64,000 nucleotides of DNA from Corynebacterium sp. TAE3-ERU12 (GCF_019209905.1 NZ_JAHUTM010000001.1:372001-436000), one strand, 5' to 3'; numbered from the stretch's first letter, positions 42,701 to 51,950 are shown. Made by a program: numbers and translations. Notes: generated by a model from the sequence alone, not told the origin.

Positions 42701-45259
42701 CCGCCCCCCGCGCTGCCGCGGACGTCCGGGGTGTCTAGGACTGCGGGGTTCCGGCATCGTCGGTATGAGGTTCCAGCTGACTTGTGGAGGCAGATAACCA
42801 AGTACGGTCGGGCTCATAAGCTCACGCCCTCAACGATTCTGCTTACCGCCTACGCCTGCGCACTGGCTAACTGGTCGGGGCAGCGTAGGTTCACCCTCAA
42901 CGTGCCCCGCTTCGGAAGGGCGGGAAGTCACCCCGATCTGGATCGGGTAATTGGGGAATTTGCTTCTTTCACTCTTCTCGACACCGACGTTCGCGATCCA
43001 GGTACTTTCGTCGCTGCCGCCCGCACGCTGCAACGACGGCTGCATGAGGATCTTGCCCATGGTTCGGTGTCCGGTATGGAAGTGCTTCGCGAGCTTTTCC
43101 GTCAGCGCGGCTCATCGGGGGAGCCGGTTGCCCCCTGCGTTTTCACCAGCGAACTGGGTATCGGAGCTGATCTTGCGGACCTAGCCGGCGGTGCTTTGCG
43201 GCAGATCTGGGCAATTAGTCAGACACCCCAGGTAGATCTGGATCTTCAGGTTGCCGATCATCGAGGCTCGGTGGCGCTGCGCCTCGATATCCTCGATGCG
43301 AGACTGCCCGATGCCGTCGTGGAAGGCCTGTGGGGGACGTTGCTGGACATCATCCACGGTCTCGGTGACCCATCTGGATGGCTGCTGTCCCCACCGCCAG
43401 CTACGACGTGCCTCGCACTGATGGAACGTGCCGACGGAGGTGCGCCCGTGGCTCCCAGAAAGCCTTTGACCGGGTGGATTGCCGAGCGAGCCGACTCCAG
43501 GGATATCTGGTGCATCGTTGAGGAGCGAGAGATCACCTATCGAGACCTGGCTGAGCGTGTCGCTGCGGGCGTGAAGTACCTGGCGGAAGAAGGGCCTGAT
43601 GCAGCGGCCCCGGTTGCGGTGGCTGTGTCCGACCGTGCTGAAGCCATCACGGTTATCCTCGCTGTCGTGCACTCCGGCCGGGTGGTTGTACCTATTGACC
43701 CGGATGTCCCCCGAACGCGGCTGGTGCAGTTAATCCGCCGCTGCGGAGCAGACCTGCTTATCGGGGACTTTCCGAAGGGGTCGGATCTGCCCGTATCCTG
43801 TATTCGTCCTCGAGACTTCTTCTGCGAAGAAGGGGCCGAAAGCCTCAGATTAGGGATGCCGCAGACGCCCCAAGGGCCCTGTGCGACCATCCTGTTCACC
43901 GGAGGCACAACGGGTGAGCCGAAGGGAGTCCGGGTGCCTCGGGAGGGCCTGGAAATATGCATCGCCGAAACCATCCGGATGTGCGGGATCACCGCCACAG
44001 ATCGCTCTCTCTTCATATCCCCTCCGCACCACGACATGGCGAGCTTGGACGTCTACCTGATGGGACTAGTAGGAGGCACGGTTCTTTCCCCACCTACGTC
44101 GGACGGTCAGGGCTGGGCCGAGGCAGTGGTACGGAACGGTGCCACGGTCGTCTGCGGGGTACCAGCTGCGGTGGAGTTACTCCTGGAGGGTGCACGACTC
44201 AGCGGTGCCTCTCTCACATCCCTGCGGATCGTGCTGACCGGCGGGGACTGGGTACCGCCCGAACTGGTGCGGAGGTTGCGTGAGCATTCCCCTGGGGTTC
44301 GGATCTGGAGCATTGGAGGTCCGACCGAGACCACCGCGTGGAATATCGCCTATGAGGTTCCTGGCGAAGCCTTTCCGGAGGGATGGGGCTCTGTACCGTA
44401 CGGTCAGCCCCTGCCCGGTACCCGTTACCGGATCGTTGATGAGCGTGGTGATGATCGGCCGACTGGTGTCGAAGGAGAACTGGTCGTCGACGGGCCCGGG
44501 GTCATGCTCGGTTATCTTGACGAGGATTTGCCGGATATACAGTCGGCTGAGCGCACGGTCCTCCGCAGGTACGCCACCGGAGATCGCGGCACATGGCGTG
44601 TACCCGGTCTTATTGAATTCCTCGGCCGCGCCGACCGCCAGGTCGAGATCCGGGGTTACCGCGTTGAGCCCGCTGAGATTGAGGCTGCCTTGCTTACCGT
44701 TCCCGGAGTGCGTTCCGCGGCTGTTGTGCCACTAGTAGAGGAACTTCGGGTACGGGCACTAGCCGCAGCTTATGTGGGAGGTCCCGATATGGCGAGGATT
44801 CGCGCAGCAGCTGAGGAGATGCTGCCTGCCCACGCGGTTCCTAGGCGATTTCTCCAGCTGGCGGAGCTGCCCAGGACTCCCAGTGGAAAGATAGACCGTA
44901 CCGAAATCGGACGATTGCTCGCCCGAGCCACAGATGCCGGGAAGATCATAATGCCGCCGGATCCTCTCACCGGTCTCATTGTTGATATCTGGGCCGAAGC
45001 TGCGGGACTCGAGGATGCTACACCCGACAGTTCCTTCCTGCAGGCCGGGGGCGATTCGCTTGGTGCGTTGCGCGTTGTGGCCGTGCTGCGCGAGATATTC
45101 GCCCCGGACCAACCAATCGGGATACGAGTCCTGCTGTCTGGCGCCACTCCCGCAGATTGTGCCGTGTTGTTGCGGGAGACCGCAGATGCCGAGGAATTTG
45201 AGGCGCTTGCCGCGGACTACGCCGCTGACGGAAACACTGATCCGGTGTCTGTCGGGTAG
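39728..45259 (+). CDS. NRPS, (partial C)-A-PCP-Cy-A-PCP
   Basis: 1843 residues. N-terminus (about 1-205): resembles the second half of a condensation domain (ends WVLEYSRSYLTRRQALQWA) without an HHxxxDG. A1 (about 215-700; FTSGSTGEPKG, QYGPTETHVV, YRTGDLARR, GRDDDQVKIRGHRVELGE, TGKLDR); my code D-V-Q-Y-I-A-Q-V-V-K is close to proline codes. PCP1 Ser735. Cyclisation domain (about 775-1200): QQAYLIGR, DxxxxDxxS as D923-D928-S931, VFTSELG, ISQTPQVDLDLQ, the full set for heterocyclisation. A2 (about 1210-1680; FTGGTTGEPKG, GGPTETTAWN, YATGDRGTW, GRADRQVEIRG, SGKIDR); code D-M-L-C-V-T-I-A-W-K, unassigned, but Cy partners are Cys, Ser or Thr. PCP2 Ser1777. It should form a thiazoline or oxazoline ring, a metal ligand. 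Confidence 0.88.
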   Translation: MAGQVLDPAVLVVAVDPETRKIRGELESWQDRMRSEITRWRISTDEMKHANHSEVSSDGVLIFVADTPAQVWEKARTVLPAMPGEPGTEVLKQVRGSTRRDVLPLPLSESVTAYELRRRLDWVRGAGETGLSVVDARWGLGFGDDAILHCSFGPVSGTPAVIRRDSRGQWVLEYSRSYLTRRQALQWACVLTEEGADKPPVVDFRERIQARIAQGGDGLVVVDEAESCSASELDQAVGDLVARLRIAGVHPGVPVLVHLPRGVPLVIAVLALFRLGAVYVPVDPVLPKHRIRRIAQISGARHILGDPIPNLQDAMAVAVRNPDASTVPDDDWYQWRPDDCLFILFTSGSTGEPKGVAMRYGCIEGLVGWHCGQPGVVPQPNVAQFAASGFDVAYQEIMCTLAEGGVIHVVPEDIRRDPGRFCDWITQNEIDTVYSPAVVLRELAATAVAEGRPLRSLRRLIHAGEPLILNESLISLLEANPGIVLRNQYGPTETHVVTDMIVDSSNRLVPGAVPLGDFLGEDWGYLLDEQLRPVPPGVVGEIYLRGGHAAAGYWRDAARTATAFVADPEVPGGRMYRTGDLARRRADGVLEIVGRDDDQVKIRGHRVELGEVSAVVDEIPGVRQVVTAVRRTGDGAGSLGLRTLVEAPATVTEERVREYLAERLPDYAVPREIVIMERIPRTATGKLDRRAQPQPRSDTAEPIGTKHSAVRQAWAEALGCDPEDSRGFLELGGDSLTAMRLVLRLRMLTGKEISISEVLSLGGVDAVEEHLSVGTDDCGEVLEILPAVGSPDAPYPLLDQQQAYLIGRDDALDGGSVACHLYLEYAGPRSSVDVTTLIQALRMVMSRHPIFGIRIDPDRGLQEPDPDLAGFEVQILDSPCAEQAATQVRGKLATKVRDPRHAPLLDVVVVRDESELRVCIDVDALIADARSIHTLVLEWNEAYASGDVAAPPPAIGFKDYVESHRRWCMGAGERTRRRDLDYWTRVVAELPPPPALPRTSGVSRTAGFRHRRYEVPADLWRQITKYGRAHKLTPSTILLTAYACALANWSGQRRFTLNVPRFGRAGSHPDLDRVIGEFASFTLLDTDVRDPGTFVAAARTLQRRLHEDLAHGSVSGMEVLRELFRQRGSSGEPVAPCVFTSELGIGADLADLAGGALRQIWAISQTPQVDLDLQVADHRGSVALRLDILDARLPDAVVEGLWGTLLDIIHGLGDPSGWLLSPPPATTCLALMERADGGAPVAPRKPLTGWIAERADSRDIWCIVEEREITYRDLAERVAAGVKYLAEEGPDAAAPVAVAVSDRAEAITVILAVVHSGRVVVPIDPDVPRTRLVQLIRRCGADLLIGDFPKGSDLPVSCIRPRDFFCEEGAESLRLGMPQTPQGPCATILFTGGTTGEPKGVRVPREGLEICIAETIRMCGITATDRSLFISPPHHDMASLDVYLMGLVGGTVLSPPTSDGQGWAEAVVRNGATVVCGVPAAVELLLEGARLSGASLTSLRIVLTGGDWVPPELVRRLREHSPGVRIWSIGGPTETTAWNIAYEVPGEAFPEGWGSVPYGQPLPGTRYRIVDERGDDRPTGVEGELVVDGPGVMLGYLDEDLPDIQSAERTVLRRYATGDRGTWRVPGLIEFLGRADRQVEIRGYRVEPAEIEAALLTVPGVRSAAVVPLVEELRVRALAAAYVGGPDMARIRAAAEEMLPAHAVPRRFLQLAELPRTPSGKIDRTEIGRLLARATDAGKIIMPPDPLTGLIVDIWAEAAGLEDATPDSSFLQAGGDSLGALRVVAVLREIFAPDQPIGIRVLLSGATPADCAVLLRETADAEEFEALAADYAADGNTDPVSVG

Positions 45260-45297
45260 GACGGTTCCATTCACCGAAAGAGAATAAGGAGAACCAC

Positions 45298-46563
45298 ATG
45301 ACGAATCATGACGCACGTGAAGCACCCGGGCGGCCCTGGTGGCTGCTGGGGTTGACGATAGCCCTATTGACCTTCTTCACTGACGACTACATCATCGCCG
45401 GCATCCTGCCCGAGGTCGCCGAGGGGCTGCAGGTTTCCGAGGCAGCCGCCGGACAGCTTGTGACTGTTTTCTCCCTGACTATGGCGCTGGCAACCCCGGT
45501 GGCCGCAGTCGTTTTCGCCCGTACGTCCCGGCGGGTGCTTTTCCCGGCCGCGCTGGCGGTGTTCGTGGTGGCCAACCTCGCCATGGCGGTGACGACCACC
45601 TACGCTGTCGCGGTGCTCCTCCGCGTTGTCAGCGCCGTTGCTGCGGCCTCGGCGATGCCAGCTATTTTCGCGGCCGCCGCCGACTTATCCCCAGACAAGG
45701 AGCGCGGACGCTATCTCGCAGTGCTCTCAATGGCCGCGACCGCCGCGATGGCCTTCGCGGTGCCGCTTGGTGTCTGGATCGCCTCCCAGCTCAGCTGGCA
45801 TGCGACCTTTGTTGCAATGGCTGGGCTGGGTGCGCTCAGCCTTGTGCTGGTGGCGATGACTTTCCGGGGCGCCCCGACGCAGCCGCCGACGCCTTTGCGT
45901 GTGCAGTTGAAGATCCTCGGCCAGCGGAGAATATCGCTGGCTCTCGTCGGTGGTGCGGTGGCCATCATGGGCGCGCTTACCGTGGTGACCTACGTTGCCC
46001 CCTACCTTGAGCAGACCCTCGGTCGCGGGGACATGCGCCCATTGGCTTTCCTGGTCTTCGGGATCGCGGCGACTGTGGGCACCCTGATTGGCGGCTGGGT
46101 GAGCGACTCCCTCGGACCGAATCGCACGATTCTTTTGGGACTCGGGGCCTATATCGCGGTACTTCTCGGGTTCTCCGCCGCCTGGTGGATGCGGCCCATT
46201 GGGTTGGTCGTTTTTATTCCCCTGGTCGTGCTCTGGGGCGTGTTCACTTATTGGTCGGCTCCGGCGATCCAGGTGCGACTACACCAGCTTGCTGGCCCGT
46301 ACACCTCCCAGGCATTGGCTTTGAACAGTTCTCTGGGGGCGGTCGGTGTCGCCGCCGGTGCAGCACTTGGCGGGGCATTGCTCGCTGTGGTTCCGGTGGG
46401 AGCGTTGCCTCTGGCTGGTGCGGCGCTATCCGCCGTGGGTCTGGTGCTTCTATGGTTCGCATTCAGGGGACTGCCAGCGCCCACCCCAGAAGATATCGCG
46501 GCCGCGGAGGGCGCCAGCATTGCCGAAGATAACCCGATCACCGATGAAAAGGACGGACGATGA
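45298..46563 (+). CDS. MFS exporter, probably siderophore export
   Basis: 421-residue major facilitator with about 12 hydrophobic helices; DDYIIAGILPEVA in helix 1 and repeated RxxRR loops (ARTSRRVLF) are typical of drug/metabolite exporters. AAGGAG precedes the ATG. Lying between NRPS genes in one operon, it probably secretes the apo-siderophore (the EntS role); substrate is inferred only from position. Confidence 0.85.
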   Translation: MTNHDAREAPGRPWWLLGLTIALLTFFTDDYIIAGILPEVAEGLQVSEAAAGQLVTVFSLTMALATPVAAVVFARTSRRVLFPAALAVFVVANLAMAVTTTYAVAVLLRVVSAVAAASAMPAIFAAAADLSPDKERGRYLAVLSMAATAAMAFAVPLGVWIASQLSWHATFVAMAGLGALSLVLVAMTFRGAPTQPPTPLRVQLKILGQRRISLALVGGAVAIMGALTVVTYVAPYLEQTLGRGDMRPLAFLVFGIAATVGTLIGGWVSDSLGPNRTILLGLGAYIAVLLGFSAAWWMRPIGLVVFIPLVVLWGVFTYWSAPAIQVRLHQLAGPYTSQALALNSSLGAVGVAAGAALGGALLAVVPVGALPLAGAALSAVGLVLLWFAFRGLPAPTPEDIAAAEGASIAEDNPITDEKDGR

Positions 46564-46772
46564 ACCCCTTCGACGATCCCGATGGTCGTTTCCTGGTTCT
46601 GCGCAACGACCGCGGTGAATACTCTCTGTGGCCCGATTTCGCGGAGGTGCCCCGAGGGTGGCTGGTTCGCGGTCGCGACCTTTCCAGGGACGATGCCCTG
46701 GCGCTGGTAGAGGATGAGTGGACGGATCCGCCGGGTAGCGTCGCGGTGGGCGGTGACGGCTCAGATGAGTGA
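46560..46772 (+). CDS. mbtH: MbtH-like protein
   Basis: 70 residues with the MbtH fingerprint: NPFDD at the start, then FLVLRNDRGEYSLWP, and a mid-chain VPRGWLVRGRDLSRDDAL ending EDEWTDP. MbtH proteins bind adenylation domains and are needed for their folding or activity. ATGA overlap with the MFS gene; its stop lies within the start of the next NRPS. Confidence 0.96.
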   Translation: MNPFDDPDGRFLVLRNDRGEYSLWPDFAEVPRGWLVRGRDLSRDDALALVEDEWTDPPGSVAVGGDGSDE

Positions 46773-49700
46773 ACGCCCGGAGGTTCTGCGTGCTAGCCCT
46801 CTCCAGGTCGGTCTTGTCGCCCTCCATGAGATCATGGGAGGGGAGGACGGTTACACGGTAGCGACCATGGTCGATGTGGCCGGCCCGCTCGATAGCATGC
46901 GGTTGCAGACCGCCTGCAGCACCGTTCTCCGGCGCCACCCCCAGATTTGTGCCCGTTTCCGGCGTCCGGCTGGAGACAACCCGGTGCTGCTGGTCCCGTC
47001 CACCCCAGTACTGAACTGGCATTGCATGGGCGTCGACCCGAGCAACTTGGCCGAGATCAGCTCCCGGTGTGCGAAGGGGGACTGGAACCTGCGAAACGGA
47101 GTTACCCACCGCTTCGATCTGTTGCGGGTGGACGACTCTACGCATCGCTTGATTCTCAGCTTCCATCATGCCGTCATCGACGCGTGGTCTTTGGCCGTCC
47201 TCGTGGAGGAGGTTCTCTCCATATACGCAGATGGCACCAAGGACCTTACCCCACCTCCGGCGCTGCGGTCCTACGCATTTTGGTTGGGTACGCGTTCGAT
47301 GGAGCGGGAGTGGGCGTGGTGGGAGCATTATCTGGATGGAATTTCTGGCCCGACGCTAGTCGGCCTGCGTGCCGCGGATCGGGAGGTTATCCCGCGCACT
47401 ACGGTGCAGTTTCTTGACGCGGCGGAGGGGGAGCATCTTACTGCCACTGCAGCCTCCCTGGGAATCACCTCTGCAGCCTTGATTTCGGTGGCATGGGGGC
47501 TGTTGCTGGCGCGGATGACCGGCGAATCCGACGTGATAGTTGGGGTGTCCGTATCCGGTCGACCCGCCGAGGTTACGGACATCGACCGGATGGTGGGCGC
47601 CTTCACCACTACCGTTCCTCTTCGGATCCGGCTAAATCCGGGTGAGTCCCTCGCCGAGGCGTGCCAGCGTGCACACGCAGATCTGGCTGAGGTTGCTGAG
47701 CATGCGACGCTGCCCCTGCATCACATAGAGAAGACGGGTGGCGCGGGCCCCCTCTTCGACACCGCAATCATCATGCACAACGCACCGCGTTTCGACGATG
47801 GCGAGATCGTGTTGCCCGACGGAACTCGGTGGAACTCCGTGGAGCATGACACTTACGCTCACTATCCGCTGGTCTGCGCTCCCGGAAAGATCGGAGGGCG
47901 GTGGTACCTGGCCCTCGACGACCGGGCCGATTTACTGCCTGACGGATTCAACCCGGAAGAGGTTTTGGGCCAGCTGCGGGACCTGATTGCCAGCATCTGT
48001 GCAGACCCGAGAGGTGATTACCGTGGCCGAGGCCAGATTCGAGAGATCACCAGTGAGCCCTCCGGAGTCGGCGAGATTACCGGAAATATAGCCGCTTTGC
48101 TCTGGGAAAAGGCCGTGGCGCAGCCGGAGGCGCGAGCGGTATGGGACTCGGGACGCTGGTGGACTTACCGGGAGATTGTTCTGCTGGCCCGGGGTATTGC
48201 CCTGCACCTCAACGCCCACGGTGTCTCGGCCGGAGAGCGAGTGCTGCTTCAGTTGCCCCGGCACGCAGAGTACTTCGCCGCGTTGTTCGGTGTCTTGCAC
48301 TTGGGGGCAGTCGCCGTCCCGGTGGATCCCGAGGCTCCTTTGGCACGTCGGGATCTGATTCTCTCTAGGAGCGCGGCACGGGCTGTGATCATCGACGATG
48401 GAGACCTAGGATCCGGAGATAACGGGTTGGCGAATGGCCGGGTTCCGTGCCTCCGGATTGGCGACGTTTCGCCCGCTGCGACTATCGGGGAAGCCTGCAC
48501 CTGGGTCACCGCTGAGGATCCTGCCTACGTGGTATTCACCTCCGGATCCACCGGGACCCCGAAGGGGGTTGTCGCCACCCATGGCGGCGTACTTGTCTAC
48601 TTCGCTAACCACGTACGCCGAATCTACGGACCTGCCTTGGTACACGGAGAGCACTTGAGGGTGGCCCACGGCTGGTCTTTCGCCTTTGACGCCGCCTGGC
48701 AGCCCCAGCTCGCCCTTCTAGCGGGACACGAAATGGTGCTCCTTGATGACACAACACGCCGAAATCCCGAACTGGTCGTAGCGGCTTTGCGGGAGCTGGA
48801 CGTGGACATGATCGATACCTCCCCGTCGATGCTCAAGGCTTTGCATACTGCGGGGTTGCTCGATAGCGGTGGTCTCCGGATTCTGGCTCTCGGAAGCGAG
48901 GACATCCCGCCGGATGTGTGGGATGAGCTGGTTGAGCGGGAATCGGTCACTGTACATAATTTCTATGGTCCGACCGAAACCACCGTCGAAGTGACTTCCG
49001 CTCGCCTCGAACGCGGTACTCGACCGAATATCGGGAGACCAGGGATTGGTACACGCACATACGTACTCGGTCCTGACCTTGCATCGGTGCCAGCTGGCTG
49101 GCCCGGGGAACTCTATATCGGTGGTCCGCAGGTGACTTCCGGTTATCTCGATGATGGCTCACGAACTGCTGGGCACTTCGTTGCGGAGCCCGGATACCCC
49201 GGATGCCGTATGTATCGGACCGGGGACATCGTCCGTCAGATCGACGCGGACGGCAGTCTGTCCTACCTCGGGCGCGCCGATCGGCAGGTCAAAGTGAGGG
49301 GGTACCGGATCGAGCTGGGGGAGGTAGAGGCTGGGTTGCGGCGATGCCCAGGTGTGCGTGACGCGGCGGTGACCACAGTCGAGGACCGGTTGGGCAGCAG
49401 AGTTGTCGGCGTGGTTGTGGCTGACGTGCCTGTCGACCGCGTCCATGAATCTGCTGCCGCCAGGTTGCCTGCTTACCTTGTTCCGGACCGACTGATTCCG
49501 GTTAGCGAAATTCCTGTTGACGGCAACGGGAAGACTCGCCTAACCGAAATCATCGAAACTTCGAAGGAACAGCCCCGGAATCGGCGGGAACCGCGTACCG
49601 CCGCTCAATGCCTGGTGGCCAATGCCATCAGTGATGTGACCGGGATACCGGACATCGGCCTGGATGATGATCTGCGGGGACTTGGCATCGACAGCATCTC

Positions 49701-51153
49701 GGTGGCAACCCTCATCGCGGCATTACGCAGCCACGGTGCAGTTATCACCATCCGGCAGGCGTGGGAGGCGGAGACGGTGGAGGAGATAGCTGAGGAACTC
49801 ACCTTCGGTGAGTCGGAGGCCTCGAATACGTCGACAGCTGCGCTCGCTGGGCAGATCGATGGGCCGATGCTCCGTTGGCTGCGAAATCGGGGTGATTGGA
49901 GGAGCTACGCGATGCTGCTTCCTCTGCGCATCCGCGCAGATGTTGACAAGGAGCAGGTGCAGCACAGACTCGCCGTCGTCGCCCGGGCTCATCCTGGGCT
50001 GGCTGTTCGCTGGGAGCCGCTGGACGATGGTGGTTGGCGTGTTCGTTCCATAGAACCGCATGTACCTGTGCATAACGCGGGCCAAGTGGGGCTAGACGAA
50101 TTGGGGAGGAGAGTGGAAGCCGCGCTCGCGGAACTCGATCCCGAGTCCGGAATCATGCTGGCTGGTTGTCTCGTTCGGGTTCGGGGAGAACTGCTGTTGA
50201 TCCTGGGTGTTCACCACCTCGCCTGCGATATCTATTCCCTCCGGGTCCTCTTAGAAGATTTACGGATGGCCTGGTTGGATCCGGCAGCACCGGTGCCAAT
50301 GGAGGAAGTGACGCCCTTCCAGTGGGCAGCGGACACCACCCCCTCGGCGGATGAGCTCGAAATGATGCAGGGGTACTGGGACGCCGTCGGTGCAGACCTA
50401 CCAGACTCAACGCCGGATCAGGAGCCCGTCTGTTATGGACAACTCCCGGAGTACGCAGACCGACAACGTTTACCGCTGAAAGCGGCTATGCGCTGCGATG
50501 AAGCTATCGTTTTGGGGGCCTACGCCTGCGCTTGGGCCAGCGTCATGGGAGCTTCGGAAGGCGGCGTCCCGGTTATCCTGGAGACACACGGGAGATCCGG
50601 TCTGGCCGACGCGGATGTAACGCGATTAGATGTCGGTCGTACCGTCGGGTGGCTGAGCACGATGTTCCCGCACATCATTGGGGACGGTCAGCCCCCGACC
50701 ATTGCAGATCTCCAAGATCGAACGATGGCCCGGGAGTGGCTCAACCAGGTACGACGGTCCCGGGACCTGGCTGAGTCGAAGGTCCCTGGTGCGTGGTCTT
50801 CGGGAATATTGAAGGAGCGAGACGGCTGGGCTCCGGCGCAATCTCTGGTTGTGTTCTTAGGCCGAACCTCCTCTGCCTTGCGCACTACCGGACCCATCGC
50901 GCCAGTCGTGGACCCGGAAATGATCCTCTCTCTGCCGACCGTGACTGCTCCTGCGATGCGTTGCCCCCATCTCGTGGAGGTCAGCATCGGAGTAGACCTG
51001 TCTGGGATGGACCGCGTCGGTGCAGGCTCTGAGGGGGAGGTATCGGCGATCTGGCGATGGCAGGAGCAGGTCACCGATGAGGAGGTACGGGAGCTGCGCG
51101 AGGTCTTTTTCACAGCATTGCGGCTTCTAGCCGATATCGAGGAGACGTCATGA
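46765..51153 (+). CDS. NRPS, C-A-PCP-E
   Basis: 1462 residues. C (about 10-430; HHAVIDAWS at 134-142, Asp139 present, Gly replaced by Ala); A (about 455-930; FTSGSTGTPKG, FYGPTETTVE, YRTGDIVRQ, GRADRQVKVRGYRIELGE, GNGKTRL); PCP (Ser977, LGIDSIS); epimerisation-like domain (about 1025-1450; HHLACDIYS, HH 1150-1151 and Asp1155, the ETHGR form of the E motif EGHGR, and RTVGWLSTMFPH). My A code D-A-Q-D-A-G-F-V-E-K has two acidic positions, suggesting Lys, Orn or a hydroxylated form. MbtF of mycobactin has a comparable layout. There is no thioesterase, so release must come from elsewhere. The start overlaps mbtH by 8 bases. Confidence 0.9.
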   Translation: MSERPEVLRASPLQVGLVALHEIMGGEDGYTVATMVDVAGPLDSMRLQTACSTVLRRHPQICARFRRPAGDNPVLLVPSTPVLNWHCMGVDPSNLAEISSRCAKGDWNLRNGVTHRFDLLRVDDSTHRLILSFHHAVIDAWSLAVLVEEVLSIYADGTKDLTPPPALRSYAFWLGTRSMEREWAWWEHYLDGISGPTLVGLRAADREVIPRTTVQFLDAAEGEHLTATAASLGITSAALISVAWGLLLARMTGESDVIVGVSVSGRPAEVTDIDRMVGAFTTTVPLRIRLNPGESLAEACQRAHADLAEVAEHATLPLHHIEKTGGAGPLFDTAIIMHNAPRFDDGEIVLPDGTRWNSVEHDTYAHYPLVCAPGKIGGRWYLALDDRADLLPDGFNPEEVLGQLRDLIASICADPRGDYRGRGQIREITSEPSGVGEITGNIAALLWEKAVAQPEARAVWDSGRWWTYREIVLLARGIALHLNAHGVSAGERVLLQLPRHAEYFAALFGVLHLGAVAVPVDPEAPLARRDLILSRSAARAVIIDDGDLGSGDNGLANGRVPCLRIGDVSPAATIGEACTWVTAEDPAYVVFTSGSTGTPKGVVATHGGVLVYFANHVRRIYGPALVHGEHLRVAHGWSFAFDAAWQPQLALLAGHEMVLLDDTTRRNPELVVAALRELDVDMIDTSPSMLKALHTAGLLDSGGLRILALGSEDIPPDVWDELVERESVTVHNFYGPTETTVEVTSARLERGTRPNIGRPGIGTRTYVLGPDLASVPAGWPGELYIGGPQVTSGYLDDGSRTAGHFVAEPGYPGCRMYRTGDIVRQIDADGSLSYLGRADRQVKVRGYRIELGEVEAGLRRCPGVRDAAVTTVEDRLGSRVVGVVVADVPVDRVHESAAARLPAYLVPDRLIPVSEIPVDGNGKTRLTEIIETSKEQPRNRREPRTAAQCLVANAISDVTGIPDIGLDDDLRGLGIDSISVATLIAALRSHGAVITIRQAWEAETVEEIAEELTFGESEASNTSTAALAGQIDGPMLRWLRNRGDWRSYAMLLPLRIRADVDKEQVQHRLAVVARAHPGLAVRWEPLDDGGWRVRSIEPHVPVHNAGQVGLDELGRRVEAALAELDPESGIMLAGCLVRVRGELLLILGVHHLACDIYSLRVLLEDLRMAWLDPAAPVPMEEVTPFQWAADTTPSADELEMMQGYWDAVGADLPDSTPDQEPVCYGQLPEYADRQRLPLKAAMRCDEAIVLGAYACAWASVMGASEGGVPVILETHGRSGLADADVTRLDVGRTVGWLSTMFPHIIGDGQPPTIADLQDRTMAREWLNQVRRSRDLAESKVPGAWSSGILKERDGWAPAQSLVVFLGRTSSALRTTGPIAPVVDPEMILSLPTVTAPAMRCPHLVEVSIGVDLSGMDRVGAGSEGEVSAIWRWQEQVTDEEVRELREVFFTALRLLADIEETS

Positions 51154-51950
51154 TTGTGTCCACACCTCGAGGGGATCTTCACGTCGCGGTGGGCGGCACT
51201 GGTCCGGCGGTGCTGATGTTAATGGGAGCCGGGGCACCTGGGAAGGTGTGGGAGGTCGATTACGCCTCTACCCTGCGGTCCTCTGGGTACACGACCTGGG
51301 TCCTCGACTGGCGCGGCACGGGCGCCAGTGCCGCCTGGAACCCGGGAGAATCCTGGACGTCGTGCGTGGAGGATGCGTTGTCCGTGCTGGACACGATGGG
51401 ACAGGCTCCAGTTGCGATCGTCGGCACGTCGATGGGGGCTCGGGTCGCATTGCACTTGGCAGCCCGCCGACCTGAGGCGATCTCCATGCTCGTCCTGCTC
51501 GCACTTGGTGATCGGGTGACCCCCGCCGGAGAGCTGTACGCACGTGCGGTGCGTGGCTGTGTCGAAACGGTGATCGCCCCCGATGTATGGGCGGCAGTCC
51601 AAGCGTTGGCGTTGTCCCCAGCTACGTTGTCGAACCCGATACGGAGCCGGGATTTCATTGACATGCTCAGCATCTCGAATCCTCCACGAGGATCGACTGC
51701 CCATTTCGACATGGCAGAGGATGCATCAGACACGTGCGCGATGCTCGGGAAGATCGGCTGCCCCGTGTGGGTAATCGGTTACGTCGATGACATCATCGCC
51801 CCACCCGAGCGGGTGGCCTCTCTAGCCGCGCGGCTTCGCTCGGCCCACTACCACCAGATCGCGGACGCGGGACACCTCGGCTATTTGGAGCGTCGTGCTG
51901 AGACTTTGAAGGTGATTCTTCGCGCTTTGGGAGAGGACCATCCCGTATGA
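51150..51950 (+). CDS. alpha/beta hydrolase, possible release or siderophore esterase
   Basis: 266 residues with nucleophile Ser94 in VGTSMGA, Asp213 in GYVDDIIAP and His242 in DAGHLGY, a complete triad. HVAVGGTGPAVLMLMGAGAP forms the oxyanion-side loop. It is translationally coupled (ATGA) to the last NRPS gene. No NRPS of this cluster has an integral TE, so it may release the product; alternatives are ferric-siderophore hydrolysis or proofreading. It does not resemble Fes/IroE closely. Confidence 0.8.
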   Translation: MIVSTPRGDLHVAVGGTGPAVLMLMGAGAPGKVWEVDYASTLRSSGYTTWVLDWRGTGASAAWNPGESWTSCVEDALSVLDTMGQAPVAIVGTSMGARVALHLAARRPEAISMLVLLALGDRVTPAGELYARAVRGCVETVIAPDVWAAVQALALSPATLSNPIRSRDFIDMLSISNPPRGSTAHFDMAEDASDTCAMLGKIGCPVWVIGYVDDIIAPPERVASLAARLRSAHYHQIADAGHLGYLERRAETLKVILRALGEDHPV

